64,000 nucleotides of DNA from Enchytraeus crypticus. Its lineage: Eukaryota > Annelida > Clitellata > Enchytraeida > Enchytraeidae. Every line of letters starts with the position of its first letter. The stretch's first letter is position 1. Location: NCBI GenBank assembly GCA_905160935.1, contig CAJHZI010000476.1, forward strand, positions 184,001 to 248,000, given 5' to 3'. The notes under the pieces were generated by a model, which did not search any database, was not told where the DNA came from, and worked only from the letters and a program-made list of their open reading frames with translations. Positions 44,181 to 57,639 of the stretch are shown in pieces. The position numbers were made by a program, and so were the translations under genes.

Positions 44181-44316
44181 GGCTACAGCTAGTGGAGAAG
44201 TCAGTAAGACACTCGACCGCGGATCAGTATGTGTGAGGTTCAAATCCTGGGCTCGCCCGTCACTGACATCACTTTCGAGTGAGGAAACGTTAACCTTAGC
44301 TTAACCAGCTTTTTTA
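44181..44316 (+). repeat. SINE family B copy
   Basis: GGCTACAGCTAGTGGAGAAG, ACTCGACCGCGGATCAGTAT, GAGGTTCAAATCCTGGGCTC, GAGGAAACGTTAACCTTAGC. Confidence 0.85.
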
Positions 44317-44581
44317 TCTAGAGGCTTGAGTGAGACGTTGCCATGAGCAGGTAGCATGCCGGTAAAGGTTCAGCAGGTGATGTGGGTTCAAATTCAGTGC
44401 TCACCCTATCATTAGCAATAAGGCGACGCTCTACGATAAATGCTACCGTAGAGCTTAATGGACAGTGAAGATCAAGTAGCCTGATGGTATAAGGCCACAA
44501 TCGGCGTAGTGGCTAGAACTCTGGAAGTCTGGAGCGTGCACGACTAATTGATATAGAAGTGTCAGTATATATGCGGGATTA

Positions 44582-44584
<3 letters not shown>

Positions 44585-44620
<36 letters not shown>

Positions 44621-44660
44621 GGTTTAACGTCCGTTTCCTCATACAAGGATGATGCTAGGT
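44585..44660 (-). repeat. SINE family C tail fragment with (AAT)n
   Basis: (AATAAT)n AAAGGTTTAACGTCCG, TTTCCTCATACAAGGATGAT. Confidence 0.8.
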
Positions 44661-45184
44661 TATGACTCATCTGATTTTCCTGCCCCATTAAAGACCTTTT
44701 CTATAAATGTTTGCCCCATTACGGTTTTGCATGATTAAAAATTAGAGGGTTCGTTTGTAAATAATGTTAACTTTATATTCAGTATTTAGTTTTTTTAACC
44801 AATTTGTTTATTTTTTTTATTTTACCTTTGCGTCGTTACGGTTGTCGTTATCGTCTTGTGATTTGTGTTTTAACTGAGTTTCACTTTGGTTCAGACCTGA
44901 AAAACTGTGACAAATCCATGGTTTAAGCCGCTGTTGAGGTTTAAACCGCGGATGATCTCGCTAGTAAATACCGCCATAACTTACTGGCTGAGCCTATTTC
45001 CACTATTTAATTAAACACTCGATCTGACTTCATATATAAATCGAGTCTGACTTCATACATAACCTGCTGAGATCTCTAGGCTCGCCCATCTCTGATGGTT
45101 TTTTTGGGAGTAGAAATAAGCGATAAATGTTGATATTTAGATTCAAACTCAGGAGAAAACAAATTACGTTCGTTTCTTACGACA

Positions 45185-45300
45185 GATGGAGTTAAATGGA
45201 CTAAATTGCCTAACGGTTTAAACATGTGGTATTAAAAAGTGATAGATATCAACATAGTTGATCATTTCAATATAATGCGTGTTTACTTTTTTCAATGGTA
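45185..45300 (+). repeat. SINE family A 3' half
   Basis: ATGGACTAAATTGCCTAACG, GTTTAAACATGTGGTATTAA, GATAGATATCAACATAGTTG, ATAATGCGTGTTTACTTTTT. Confidence 0.8.
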
Positions 45301-45308
45301 TTGATTCC

Positions 45309-45382
45309 ATTTTGACGTCCCTGACATTGCCTTATGGCGAGGAACCGGACGTTAAATTCTTATTGATTGATTGATTGATTGA
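45309..45382 (+). repeat. SINE core/tail with (ATTG)n
   Basis: GACGTCCCTGACATTGCCTT, ATGGCGAGGAACCGGACGTT, AAATTCTTATTGATTGATTG. Same core as family C but with a tetranucleotide tail. Confidence 0.75.
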
Positions 45383-46009
45383 GTGCATTCCTTCTGATCA
45401 AGTTTCTCTTGTCGTTCAAACACTAGTCCAGTGGTAAACAATAACATCATTTGAATTCTCATAGGCGACGAAATGGAACGTAAAATGTTGCGTTCTTTTA
45501 CTTAAGATGGTTACAAAGTTTCCTGAACTATGTTTAGAATTGTTCGGCAGAGGATTGTTAATTAAAGAGCGCTCCCATAAAGACAATTGTTTTTACTAAA
45601 TTCGCTTATTTTTTAGAAAGGCATTTACATATAAAGGTGTATTTAATAGTATTGTCTGGTATACTTTTTAAAATTAGTCTGTTTTATTCCGAGAAGAAAT
45701 AGATAAGTGTGTATAACATCAGCATTTGAAGTAGCGTATTGCTATTTAGGTCAATTCTCATGTTGTCCAAGTCTTAACTGATCCTGCGTTATACTAATAG
45801 GACATACTATGTGACAATTAATTATTTTCGATCATTTATTATTGTGTTATATTGCATTGTGTTTCATTCGTAACTCTGTATAATCGATACTATGTCATCT
45901 GTACTTTAAACTATCCTTATCCTCATCCCTATCTCAGCTGAAAAGCCCTCATGGGTGGCCAATCTGTTGGTAAGATTCGCTTAGCCCCCCCCCCCCTCCT
46001 CAGCAGCTT

Positions 46010-46375
46010 AAGCTGCAGCAATCAATCAGCTCATGGCTTTGAATCAATCAATCAGCCCATAGCTCTAAATCAATCAGCCATTAGCTTTGAATAAATCAAG
46101 CAGCCCATAGCTTTGAATCAATCAATCATTCACCTCATAGTTTTGAATCATTCAATCAGCTCATGGCTTTAAATCAATCAATCAGCCAATCGCTTTAAAT
46201 CCATCAGTGATTAGCTTTAAATCAATCAATCAGCCCATCGCTTTAAATCAATCAGTCCTTAGCTTTAAATCAATCAATCAGCCCATAGCTTTGAATCAAT
46301 CAATCAGCCCTAGCTTTGAATCAATCAATCAGACCCTAGCTTTGAATCAATCAATCAACCCCTAGCTTTGAATCA
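46010..46375. repeat. 26-bp minisatellite
   Basis: About 14 units of AATCAATCAATCAGCCCATA followed by GCTTTG or GCTTTA. Confidence 0.95.
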
Positions 46376-46734
46376 ACAAATAATAACTACGTTGTACGTT
46401 GAACTGCTTTGTTAATGGTATTATATATTTTGTGTTCTCTTCGCTTTTGCTCATTTTGAGAAGTTAATATGTTTATTTTTTAAGTATTTTCAGTAGCTGT
46501 ATTTTTGTGCTGCGTATTGGTTTTACATTATTTTTTTCGCCAGTTAACTTTCATTCCGATGTCAAAGTTTATCTAGAAAACAATTCTACCTCTAGCCAAC
46601 TGATTGCAAAACTAAGAAGTGACTTTTCTGATAAGTGACTTTCGTTGTGTGGAAATAAAATTGTGATGAAATTGAAGGATAAGTTGTGTAAATTTAATTG
46701 TATTTATTAGATGACTAGTCTCAGACAAGTGACT

Positions 46735-47330
46735 AGTCGTAGCTCTTAGATAGATTGTCTCAGACGAATGATTGGTCGTGGCTTTTAGATAAAAAAATAA
46801 ACACGCACTGTAGTGAAATGATTATCTCTGTTGATATCTATCACTTGTAATACCACATGTTTAAACGGTTAGACAATTTAGTCCATTTTCCGTGTAACCA
46901 GTCCAGTGAATGTCCGAGATTTTACTCTCAGTTCAGCGCGGCTGGGCTTCGAACCCGCGAGAGTTCATGACGTTATCCCTACGTTTACCAACACTTTAAT
47001 AGATAGTCCAATGTGAGTGATTCATCGTAGCTTATAGATAGATAGTCTCAGACGACTGATTCATCGTAACTTATAGATAGATAGTCTCAGACGACTGATT
47101 CATCGTAACTTATAGATAGATAGTCTCAGACGACTGATTCATCGTAACTTATAGATAGATAGTCTCAGACGACTGATTCATCGTAACTTATAGATAGATA
47201 GTCTCAGACGACTGATTCATCGTAGCTTATAGATATATAGTCTCAGACGACGATTTATCGTAGCTCTTAGATGATAGTCTCAGACGACTGTTAATCGTAG
47301 CTCTTAGATAGATAGTCTCAGACGAGTGTG
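46735..47330. repeat. 38-bp minisatellite split by a SINE
   Basis: Units AGATAGATAGTCTCAGACGA followed by CTGATTCATCGTAACTTAT lie on both sides of the family A SINE at 46795-46998. The five central units (47030-47220) are nearly identical. Confidence 0.9.
46795..46998 (-). repeat. SINE family A copy
   Basis: AATAAACACGCACTGTAGTG, TATCTATCACTTGTAATACC, GCGGCTGGGCTTCGAACCCG, then TTATCCCTACGTTTACCAAC at its 5' end. Confidence 0.85.
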
Positions 47331-47389
47331 GATCTAGTCATGACTAACATCATCACATGCTCTAGAACCAAACCCGCCCGATACTTCAT

Positions 47390-47490
47390 CTCACTGCCAA
47401 ATCTGTTCAGCGTCTAGACCATCAGTGCCACATCCGTTCAGTGTCTAGATAATCAGCGCCACATCAGTTCAGCGTCCAGATTACATCACA
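47390..47490. repeat. Tandem repeat, unit about 31 bp
   Basis: Three units of GTTCAGCGTCTAGA, CATCAGTGCCACATC. Confidence 0.8.
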
Positions 47491-47827
47491 TAGCTTTGGA
47501 TTTTATAAATGATTTAATACAGTGGCTCCACGTGGCGAATGATTTAATACAGTGTCTCTACCTGGCGAATGCTTTAGTATTGACAGGCGTGTGTCGATTT
47601 TTAGCAGCTTTCATAATGACAAAATTTACAATTTCTGTCAATGCCTGAATAGAATACACAAAGCTTTCAGTAGTCATGAATGCCTTCACTGTTGCTGTTG
47701 CTCGATCAAGCTGCCTGCCGTGATGCTGATACAAGCTTTATCTCCCCCCCCCCCGTGAAAATATTAATCTTACAACTTAATGCTGCGGGCTCCGGTAGTC
47801 GTAAAGAGTTAAAACACCAGCCTAGTA

Positions 47828-47960
47828 AAAAAAAGGTAAGGTCAACGTCAGTTTCTTCACTCGAAAGCGATGTCAGTGACCGGCGAGCCCAGGACTTGAA
47901 CCCCGCACATGCTGATCCGCGGTCGAATATCTTAACCGACATCGCCACTGGCTCCAGCCT
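47828..47960 (-). repeat. SINE family B copy
   Basis: Complement of AGGCTGGAGCCAGTGGCGAT, GGGGTTCAAGTCCTGGGCTC and GACGTTGACCTTACC. Confidence 0.85.
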
Positions 47961-50455
47961 AGTCGTAAATTCAATCCTCCTCATACATATAACTTGACAG
48001 AAGGTGACAGGGTCAGGCAGAATTCACAGGTATTAAAGCTCATTCGTCAAATGTTCTTGAAGGAAAGAAGGAAATTGTAATTAAGGGTAGATCAACTACC
48101 ACAGTGAACAAGGAAAACTTTCGACATTTCGCAGGGTTAATTTACGCTGTATCGTAAACATCAAACAACATCTGAAGAACATGGCTTTGGAGTCTCACAC
48201 CAATTAGCATTCTAGGTTAATTAAAAGTATATTTTTTGTGGAATTTTTCTGTAGCACGTTAGACAAGCATTAAAAACATGTATATAAGCACAAGCGTAGC
48301 CTACATCACACAGGCTACAAAACAGCACTGTGACTTTAACGTTTATATCTAACACTTTACATAAATATGACTGGTTAAGTATTTTAAACAACGATTATGA
48401 TGTGTAAAAACAGATAACGATTTTATCTGCACTTTATATACCATACACATAAAGTTTGCATATAAAGTACAACCAGACCAATATTATATCAAGCGCTTTT
48501 AGTTCCAGGTACGTAAGTGTACTGATCTGCCAAGTACAAGCAATTAATGATGATAAACTTTTTTAATGCCAGCTAAGTACATATAATATAGGCCTATATT
48601 AAGCACAAGAGTTAAATATTACATTGCTACTGTTGAAATGAAAATCAACCGCATGTCAAACGTTATAGCAGCACAAGTATTATTTATCTATTATAATCCT
48701 TATTAAATATTTCCCTGCGTGCAGAATGGTTCGAATTTCAGGCGCGGCGTCACTGATAGAATCATTTGAGATAGAAAACGGACGTTAAACCTGTTAAACC
48801 TGCACAGTAGTAGTGCGCTAACAGGTTGTAGTCGCTTTGTCTAATAACGCTCTAACTGAAAATAGTTGTTACGGCTAATTGGAACACTTCCAATAATTTA
48901 GAAGAATTCTAAACTTTACTAGAAGGCAATTCAAGGTTTAGAATTCTACTTAATTAAGAAGTTAAATGAATTAAATTAATTCTCACTAGCAAAATCTAAT
49001 TCATAGTCAATCTCTTGAATCTTTTAGGATAAGTTTTAACATTAAAAGTTCTATGTTGTAAGTTCTAGCATTGTTTTGTTCTATTTCATTTCTAACGCTC
49101 TAGAAATATCTAAAACACTTTGCTAACGCGCTCACAGACGATCACGCCATCGATCAGCTTAATATCATCTCAAAGCAAGCTATATACATTGCACATAATC
49201 CAGAATTTAGTAGTCTAGGGATGGTTTTATTTTTTATTTTTATTTTTTTCACCAATTCAATGGTAGACAAGTACAACAGACAAATTAAGTGCAATTCTTC
49301 AATATCTGCTTTATTTCACTTTCACCAAAAACACTTGCAGGTCTTGATGTAGAGGGTCGAACTCTGATTTAATATCTGCGTTCATCCACATTTACGATGA
49401 ATTTGGTGGAACTATAGCTATAAACTATACGAAAATCACCTCAGTGAGATACCAGGGTCTACTAATTCGAGGAGAGACATATATAAATCCTAAATACATA
49501 TTAATTAAACGAATTACTATTCCATTAGCTTATTCATAATACAAGAACCTAATATAAAAAACTATATAAAGTAACCTAATATTTAAAAAACCCATCGATC
49601 TTTTAAAGAGCCATTATAGTAGTGTTAAAATTGTGAAATATTAAAGAAGTAATAACGTTTAATTTTACTCCGTCTAATTTGCCGACTTCGGTAGTAAAAC
49701 TTTTTTACGAGTTTTCGGATGTGACAAAATTGTTCATCTCAATCCATATAACTTAGAGAATAAATACAAAAATAGGGTATCGTCTAAAATTAAACCTTGA
49801 AGACACGGAAAATGATATCTAAAATACTATAGAAAAATACATCTAAACTATTACTTTATACACAGCGCATTGCCCTATTACACAAGCATCTACCTACCGC
49901 TCACGAGATCCAAGGTTCGACGCTGATCGGGGAAGGAACGTAGACAAACTGGCGACTGTCACTTCTAACGTCCCATTTAAAACTAAAGTTCAGCTCCACC
50001 TGTACGACCCAGGCTGACTGCGGAGTGGGGCAGCTCGACTTTCAGCCAATCAGAGAGCTACGTTTAACACGTGACTCATCGCCATTGAGAATGCGCTATT
50101 AGAGGGAAGGGGAGTTCTGTAAAACCCCAGATTTTTGCGGAATAATGCGAAAACAAGATATTTTTAAAATTTATAAATTGTTTTAGATTTTAATCATCCT
50201 TTCTCATCAAACTGATGGATTTGGATTGTATTCGAGTGCATTGCAGGTTGCAAGGTCGTTTATGTTCAATCCTTCCCTTCTTTCCTTTCATGGATATTTG
50301 GAGAAGTAAAATTTTCCACTTAGCCAAACCTGCAGTATGAGTGATTAGGTGTTCAAACAAGCATAGCTAAAGCATAATTTTATTTTGACTGAATTCTGGA
50401 TTTTAGAATTTACAACGTTTTGTATCTTCGTTGTGCTCATCGGCTTGAATTTTTT
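47961..50455. other. Intergenic, no gene seen
   Basis: AT-rich. At 48718-48800 there is a B-box-like GGTTCGAATTTC followed by GAAAACGGACGTTAAACC (SINE core). Another B-box-like AGGTTCGACGCTGATCG is at about 49912. Otherwise unrecognised. Confidence 0.5.
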
Positions 50456-50600
50456 CAATGGTGATATTTGTTGTCATGGGTGACAGTAGCACTCCAGTTG
50501 TTAGTTTATGCTATGCTAAACTCGGGTTCAAATCACGTGCTGCATTCGCCACGTATAGGCGTGCAAGACCTAAAACTGACGTTAAATGACATTTAAGACA
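50456..50600 (+). repeat. SINE-like element with shared core
   Basis: CTCGGGTTCAAATCACGTGC (B-box-like) followed by CTAAAACTGACGTTAAATGA. A separate head from families A and B, joined to the same terminal core. Confidence 0.5.
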
Positions 50601-50984
50601 GATACGATGCATTCTGATTGAGGTTAATTGTTTGGGCTCTTATACCTAATTATATCAACATTATGTTTTCAGGGCTCATAATTTTCCAGGATAAGAAACT
50701 AATATGATCCCATTCGATATTAGGATGAGGTTTTTAGTAAATCAGTGGATCATCCCTACTAAATATCAATAGGCGAAGGTTGCTTAACCTTGACAGTTGC
50801 TGATTATAATCTTAGAGAGATAAATTACAAATCTTAAGGTATACTCTGTTTAAACCTTTATTTTATTTTAAATTATCCATAAGTTGCGGTCAGAAATTGC
50901 TTTATATACCTTTAATAAAAGGTGTTTACTATGAAAAATCACAATATATATTTTTTCATTCGTTGGAGGCTACACCGTGCAATG

Positions 50985-51062
50985 ATAAACTTTATTGTTT
51001 TGCGGAAGGCAACTGCAATGTAATATATCTTCAAAATGTAATATATCCCCTCTAGATATTCT
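50985..51062 (-). repeat. Interspersed repeat end, pair of 16455-16515
   Basis: GAAGGCAACTGCAATGTAAT, ATATCTTCAAAATG, TAATATATCCCCTCTAGATA. The paired copy lies just 3' of the coding-like fragment at 16505-16753. Confidence 0.6.
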
Positions 51063-51639
51063 ATTTAGACATATATTAAAGGGAAATTAAGACATATGCT
51101 TATCATCATTTGATAGTTAATTGAAATATATTTTTTATTACATTTTTTAAATACTATTCTATTAATAAACGTAGAAATACATAATAAATATATGCGAATA
51201 TACTGAACATTGCCAGCCGTCAATATAAACTCCTCCCCACTCTCCCACCACTCCCCCACTAGGCCTTGTTTATTATGTAAGCAGGCAGAGCTACTGTATC
51301 TAATTCAATATATTAACGACCACTCCACCCAAACCTGAACTGCTTCTCTTAACCTCACCCGCTGATCAGGTAGGGATTTAGAGCAGGGATCCAGAGAAAA
51401 GTGAACACCGAACTTCCCCCCCCCCTCCTACTTGCTTACGGCTGCCACTATTATTCCATACTACTGTAGTCGCCTCTTTAACTTCTACTCTATGAAGCTG
51501 AGTGATGAGAGGTTTTTCAATACCCTTTAATTCCTCGTACAATGTCGATAAAATAGCGAATCCTATCAGCAGACATCTCACTTGTTATTTTAAGTTTCTA
51601 GATTCTTAAGGTATGTTAGATGATTTTAAGATCCGCTCA

Positions 51640-51735
51640 TATGTGGACATGAAGAGGAAAGCAGAGAAGAGTGGAGGCGGTATACACCATGGACCTGCCA
51701 GCATGGACCTGGCAGTGCGCTAAGAGAGAGAGATT
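51640..51735 (+). repeat. LINE-tail terminus
   Basis: ATGTGGACATGAAGAGGAAA, GGAGGCGGTATACACCATGG, then duplicated CATGGACCTG and GTGCGCTAAGAGAGAGAG. Confidence 0.7.
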
Positions 51736-53145
51736 CTTTAGTCATTTCAACGTGGATTAATATTTATTTTAATAAACATAAGCCAGGTCCTCTGAAGTTT
51801 TGAATCAATAAAAAGCACTGAAGCGTGTTCGAGACATGTATTGCAGGGTTAAAGGGGCCAATATACGATATCAAGTAGGCCTATATACGATATTCAGATA
51901 TCGAGTCCTTTATCGGTCGTTTCGTCTCAATGTAGGTGATGGTGGCTTTTCTTTCCTCTTATAGAGCGAAGCGAGAAGTAAACATTTTTAAACGATACCG
52001 CATTCAATGCAGTCTGCAATAATTTCAATTTTAACATTTTTCGAAGCCAAACAAATAAAAAAACTAATTTGCTTTCATTCCAATTGACATTAAGGCCTGA
52101 CAAACGCATATAAGATAGATAAGTATGTTGCATTTATTAGAATAAGCTTGTCAATAAATACATTTTTTTGTTATAAGGATTTTGCGAAAAGCGAAAAATA
52201 ACGTCAACGTCATACGATGTATTAATGGCCGATGGTAAATTCATTCAAACGACGTCCCCTACAAGTTGAAAGTTGTTTTTGGACACTTCATTGGCACCCA
52301 GCGCTTCCTCGCTTCAATGAACATCAGCTATGCAGCAGTGCAGCAGCTCTGTGGCAGCTTACAGCAGCTGGGAATGTCTGATAGAATGGTTGTAAAAATC
52401 GGTACTTGATCGTGAGGGTGATAATAAATGATACAAACGCGTATTTAACTTTTGTTAATATCTATTTGACGACATAAATCAAGTGCTATATAATAGCAGA
52501 GGGCCAGAAGGTTGCAGTCGTTCCTTAAAGACTTTTATGGGTTGCCTAAACCTTTGAGTACCTGCGTATAAACAGCATAACGAAATAAAACCCTGACACT
52601 TATTCTGCTTAATATGTTAATCTTAACGACTTTCATGCCCTATTTCAAAATACTTATTTTTAAATTATTAATTTTCAATTAATTAAATTAGTAAGTGGAA
52701 TCCACAGATGCGAGATACAACTCTTGGAAACTCGTTGATATCTTTTCATAGTGAGTTGACGTTAAACACCGCTATAGGTAACATATCAAGCCTACAGCTG
52801 TCACAGGTTTTAGGCAAGAACTTCAGTGTTTCTTCTATCTCCTTTCTTTTTTTACTGCGGTGGTCAGCTCGATAGGCTACCTACCCTCTCTGATGGCCGT
52901 AGTGAGCGAATTTTATTTTCTGTCTGATGCTACATATGTTGATTCCTACTTTGAAGTGTTGATTTATTTGCATTCACAATTATTTGTGGATGTTTGGTGA
53001 TTATTTTAAATAAACACATATTCTAATAAAGTTAGTTAACATGTAAGCTTTGATTAACATGAGTGCCATTTTTCTTTGTGATAATTGGCATGACAGTGTC
53101 ATGATGACACTGCATAGAAGCCCCACTAATGACTGAACTGGACTG
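51736..53145. other. Intergenic, no gene seen
   Basis: A CAGCAGTGCAGCAGCTCTG stretch at about 52330 is the only distinctive sequence. A SINE-core-like GAGTTGACGTTAAACACC lies at about 52752. Confidence 0.45.
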
Positions 53146-53760
<615 letters not shown>

Positions 53761-54560
53761 GGAAGTATAAATGCAGGGAGAGGGGTATAGATAAACCTGG
53801 GTATAGCAATGCTGACAGATACTCGTTTATTACTAAACCCTCTTTACTTCACTATCTATTCACGTCTCACCTTATTGCAATAAATCTTCCTACAGCTTCA
53901 ATACAACGCTACATACCTCAGATCATAGATGAGGCCTCTAATAAAAACTCTGCTGATCTATTGCCTGGCTCTGAAAGAAGACCTGTCAAATACCTTCACG
54001 TCATAGTCTATGCCCAGAGAAAGGTTCATTCGGGAGAGGATCTTTGGCATAATTAAAAACTGAGCGACGTTGACTTGACATTCAGGTGGTCACTGGTTCG
54101 ATTATACTCTCATTCTAGACAAGGTCCTAGGTGTATATTTGTATGTTAGTAATATACTCTGTTGTCATTGGTCTACTAATTTTCTAATCAAGGATCTAGT
54201 ATAGTCCCAATTGCGAAATATTTAACATTAAACTATGCCTCCAATTAAAATGATTTCTTAATTTGATTAAAAAATTAATATAATCAAAGGGATTTTATTT
54301 TAGAATGTAATTTCAGTAAGTCTCTAGTAGTTTTTTCAACTTCGTTGATAATATGCTTATTGGAAATTTACCATTATGTTTGAGATAAAGGAAGTAGTGG
54401 TAATCATTGATTTTCTAACTCTTCTTCTTGAACGTACCTCTAGCCATATTCTACATCTAGCCAAATTGCGCCTGTAATCTGGACTGGCATCATGCCGGAA
54501 TCTCTTTTCTGTTCAGCACAAGCTCGTATTGGGCGATTCTATTTGGATAGAATAGATAAA
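53761..54560. other. Intergenic, no gene seen
   Basis: A B-box-like CTGGTTCGATTATAC at about 54092 hints at an old SINE. Confidence 0.4.
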
Positions 54561-54710
54561 AAAAAGCTAAGGTTAACGTCAGTTTCCTCGCTCGAAAGCG
54601 ATGTCAGTGACGGGCGAGCCAGGATTTGAACCCTGCACATACTGATCCGCGGTCGAGTGTCTTACCGACTTCGACACTAGCTCCAGCCACTTCGCCACTA
54701 GCTCCAGCCA
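54561..54710 (-). repeat. SINE family B copy with duplicated 5' end
   Basis: Standard family B sequence. The terminal CTTCGCCACTAGCTCCAGCC is present twice in tandem (54667-54710). Confidence 0.85.
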
Positions 54711-55576
54711 TAGATGAGGGCAATCTTGATGTTGTTGTCATAGTGGCAGATGACTTATTATGGAGCTTATCTCTTTTCTATTGATCATATGTCGTAGATT
54801 AGAACTGATGCAAAATTTCAATGCACCGTCATTCAGTACACATGAGCTAACAGCTTTAATCTAACGGCGACGTCACCAGCTCTGTTATCATATCAGTAGG
54901 GTATATTAATGTTACACGCCGGGGCTTTATTTTAACATTTTAAATATTTAACAATCCTTTCTGTTCCGGTACTTTTCCTCTTGCATAACTTTTAAGCTTT
55001 ACATCAAAACTTCAGTTGTTGGAGACTTCTATTCAGAACATGGAAATGAAGGCATTAATATAGTCACTTTAAATTGTCACCGCTTGCATTCTTTAGAACC
55101 GAACATAGAAGAGATAAAATATTCAGACACGCATTTACTGCAATATAAATGTTCCAATTTAATTTATGTTACCAGTTCCTCGCTAAAGTCGTCACAGATG
55201 ACGAAGTTTTTTGTGCATCGTTCACCTCTTTAAGTCGTCAACAATAGACGCACACCACTGCGCTATTGTCTGCAATGTATAGGGGTTTAATGTGCAGACG
55301 AACGGGGCTTTAATACATGAAGAAATGCCTAATGGATCAAACGACATAATGAAACATTTCTTACATTTAGTAGAAACTCCATGAATATAAAGTAAACTGC
55401 GCCTAAGCTAGTGTACTTGCTGTACAAAATCAAAAGTGGAGATTATGAGACATGTCTGGGTTTTGTGATTGCAAGTATATTTAACTATCCTTGAACATTG
55501 AAATGCCCATGGGTCTTTTTCTTGACACTGGATTCACGAGGGTAGTTAATAACACAGTATGGCTGTCAGTGTCTGA

Positions 55577-55660
55577 CCATTGACCCACACTTTTCATATA
55601 CCCTCTTCATTCCACACTTGATATTTAGTAGATTGAAGACGATACCGCGAAAAAGTGAAA
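55577..55660. repeat. Direct repeat copy 1 (about 85 bp)
   Basis: GACCCACACTTTTCATATAC, CCTCTTCATTCCACACTTGA, GATTGAAGACGATACCGCGA. The second copy is at 55879-55965 with three or four differences. Confidence 0.85.
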
Positions 55661-55878
55661 ATCAGCAAAAATAAATCACATTTTTTCCTTTAAAAAGCCT
55701 CATTTATTTATGCAAAGGCTTGTGAACATACATTATGTACCTAAAACTCGTCATTCCATTCTCTAAACTGGATCAAAATATATAAAAAGAAAGTGATTTT
55801 ATTTGTGCTCAGTTGTTTTCAAGTATTAGACGATAGACTGTATTGAGAAGGGTTGATTTCATATATTTGCTCGAGTGT

Positions 55879-55965
55879 CATCCAGTGACCCACACTTTTC
55901 ATATACACTCTTCATTCCACACTTGATATTTAGTAGATTGAAGACGATACCGCAAAAAAGTGAAG
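55879..55965. repeat. Direct repeat copy 2 (about 85 bp)
   Basis: Same segment as 55577-55660, about 300 bp downstream in the same orientation. Confidence 0.85.
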
Positions 55966-56269
55966 CCCATTGGTCGAGCATGAATAATTTAAAGTAAACA
56001 TATGAGCATCGTAAAAATGCCATTTTCTATTTAGTTTAAACGGCACTAACAATAGGAATAAAGAGAGCCTGAGCTGTAATTATGTCAGGACTGCATTAGT
56101 GTGATTCAGATAAGATCTTGCATCTTGGGTAAATATGGGCCAGGCTGCAGTTGTATATATTATAGAAATTTTGTAAAAATTTCTTAAAAGTTTGTATATT
56201 TCGGCCAAAGAAGTTGCAAATGTCATCATTATTCGTCGCTTTTTTAAGGAAAATATTGCTTAATGCTTA

Positions 56270-56515
56270 TGAACATGTATGCATGTACGTATGTATGCAT
56301 GGACGCATGTATGCATGTATGAATGAATGAATGTATGTATGTATGTATAAGTATATACATACATATATGTATATATGTATGTATGTAAATATGTATGTAT
56401 GTATGTATGAAATAAATAAATGCTATGTACGTACATACATACATAAGTACATAAGTACATACGTACGTATGTACTTATGTATGTATGTATGGATGCATGC
56501 ATGCAAGTAGTGAAT
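56270..56515. repeat. ATGT/ATGC tetranucleotide array with inverted halves
   Basis: GTATGTATGCATGGACGCAT and relatives run to about 56410. Then CATACATACATAAGTACAT is followed by its inverse around ACGTACGT at about 56462. Confidence 0.9.
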
Positions 56516-56704
56516 TCCAGCCACCCCATCAGAAATCAGAAATTAGATTGTATTCTTAAAGCTGAGTGGGGCGCAAATTAATGGTGTTTTAATGACCTAT
56601 CTACATTTTACAACCCTGATAAAATCAGCCTGGCGACGCGTGATAGGCTCAATCGTTTACAACGCCTGGCGACAGGTTCGTAGAGGGTAAAGAACTACGT
56701 AAAA

Positions 56705-56775
56705 CATACACTCACACACACACACACACATACACATACACACACATACACCCACTCACACACACACGCACACAG
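56705..56775. repeat. (CA)n microsatellite
   Basis: ACACACAC with ACATACAC and CACTCACA interruptions. Confidence 0.95.
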
Positions 56776-56867
56776 TCTTCGTTTATAGATATCTCAAGTT
56801 CAGGCATCCTATACAATGATGCTTACATTCACATCCTAAGAACTCAACATATCATCCATAGAGTCAC

Positions 56868-56995
56868 TAGCTGGAGTCAGTGGCGATGTCGGTAAGATAC
56901 TCGATCGCGGATCAGTATGTGGGGGGCTCAAATCCTGGGCTCGCCCGTCACTGACATCGCTTTCGAGTGAGGAAACTGATCTTACCATTAGCTTG
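56868..56995 (+). repeat. SINE family B copy
   Basis: AGCTGGAGTCAGTGGCGATG, TCGGTAAGATACTCGATCGC, GGCTCAAATCCTGGGCTCG, GAGGAAACTGATCTTACC. Confidence 0.85.
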
Positions 56996-57639
56996 TTAAA
57001 TAAACCCTCTTTTAAAAAACAAAGCAATATTAGTTTTCTTCTAATAGAGACCTACAGCACATAACTTTTACTTAGTACATATATAGTTTTGAAGCATGTG
57101 ATATTAAGCTTATTGCTCTATATTTCGAACTTTATTTTCTTCAAACATTCCGTTTGTATTTTTAAAGTAATTTAGATGATCAGATAAAGTCCTCTGGTTC
57201 TCGTAGTATTCAAGGTCCGGGCTGTCAACATCTCGCGGTGGATATAAATAATCCATTCTTCAGAGAAAAGGATCTGATTTTCTCATTTTTAATTACGCGC
57301 TGATTTGGGACCATTTTGCTTTCTTCGTCATGAATTTGGCTCACTATTATTATCACTATGACTCGATGTTGTCATTGATGAATCAATGAAACAGTAAGTA
57401 AGCTAGGCAATTGTATATTACGTGTTATGTTAAGCATATTCATTAAGTAGACTAACAAAAACGAAACGTAAGTTAAGCATATGTTAAAGACAGGTCCAGC
57501 AACTCAATGTTAACTCAAGGTGCTATTATATTCTAAGGTTAGTAGGGCATAGCAAATCTTCAACATGCAACAGATAATATACCAACAATAGTACAACTCA
57601 ATACATTATAATGCTAAATGTTATGATCCATATAGCTCT

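Noticed and set aside
43933..44304. 123-residue open frame considered as an extra Kv2 exon
   Set aside because: Its second half is a SINE, an in-frame stop precedes the ATG, and no family match was seen; kept only as a very low-confidence entry.
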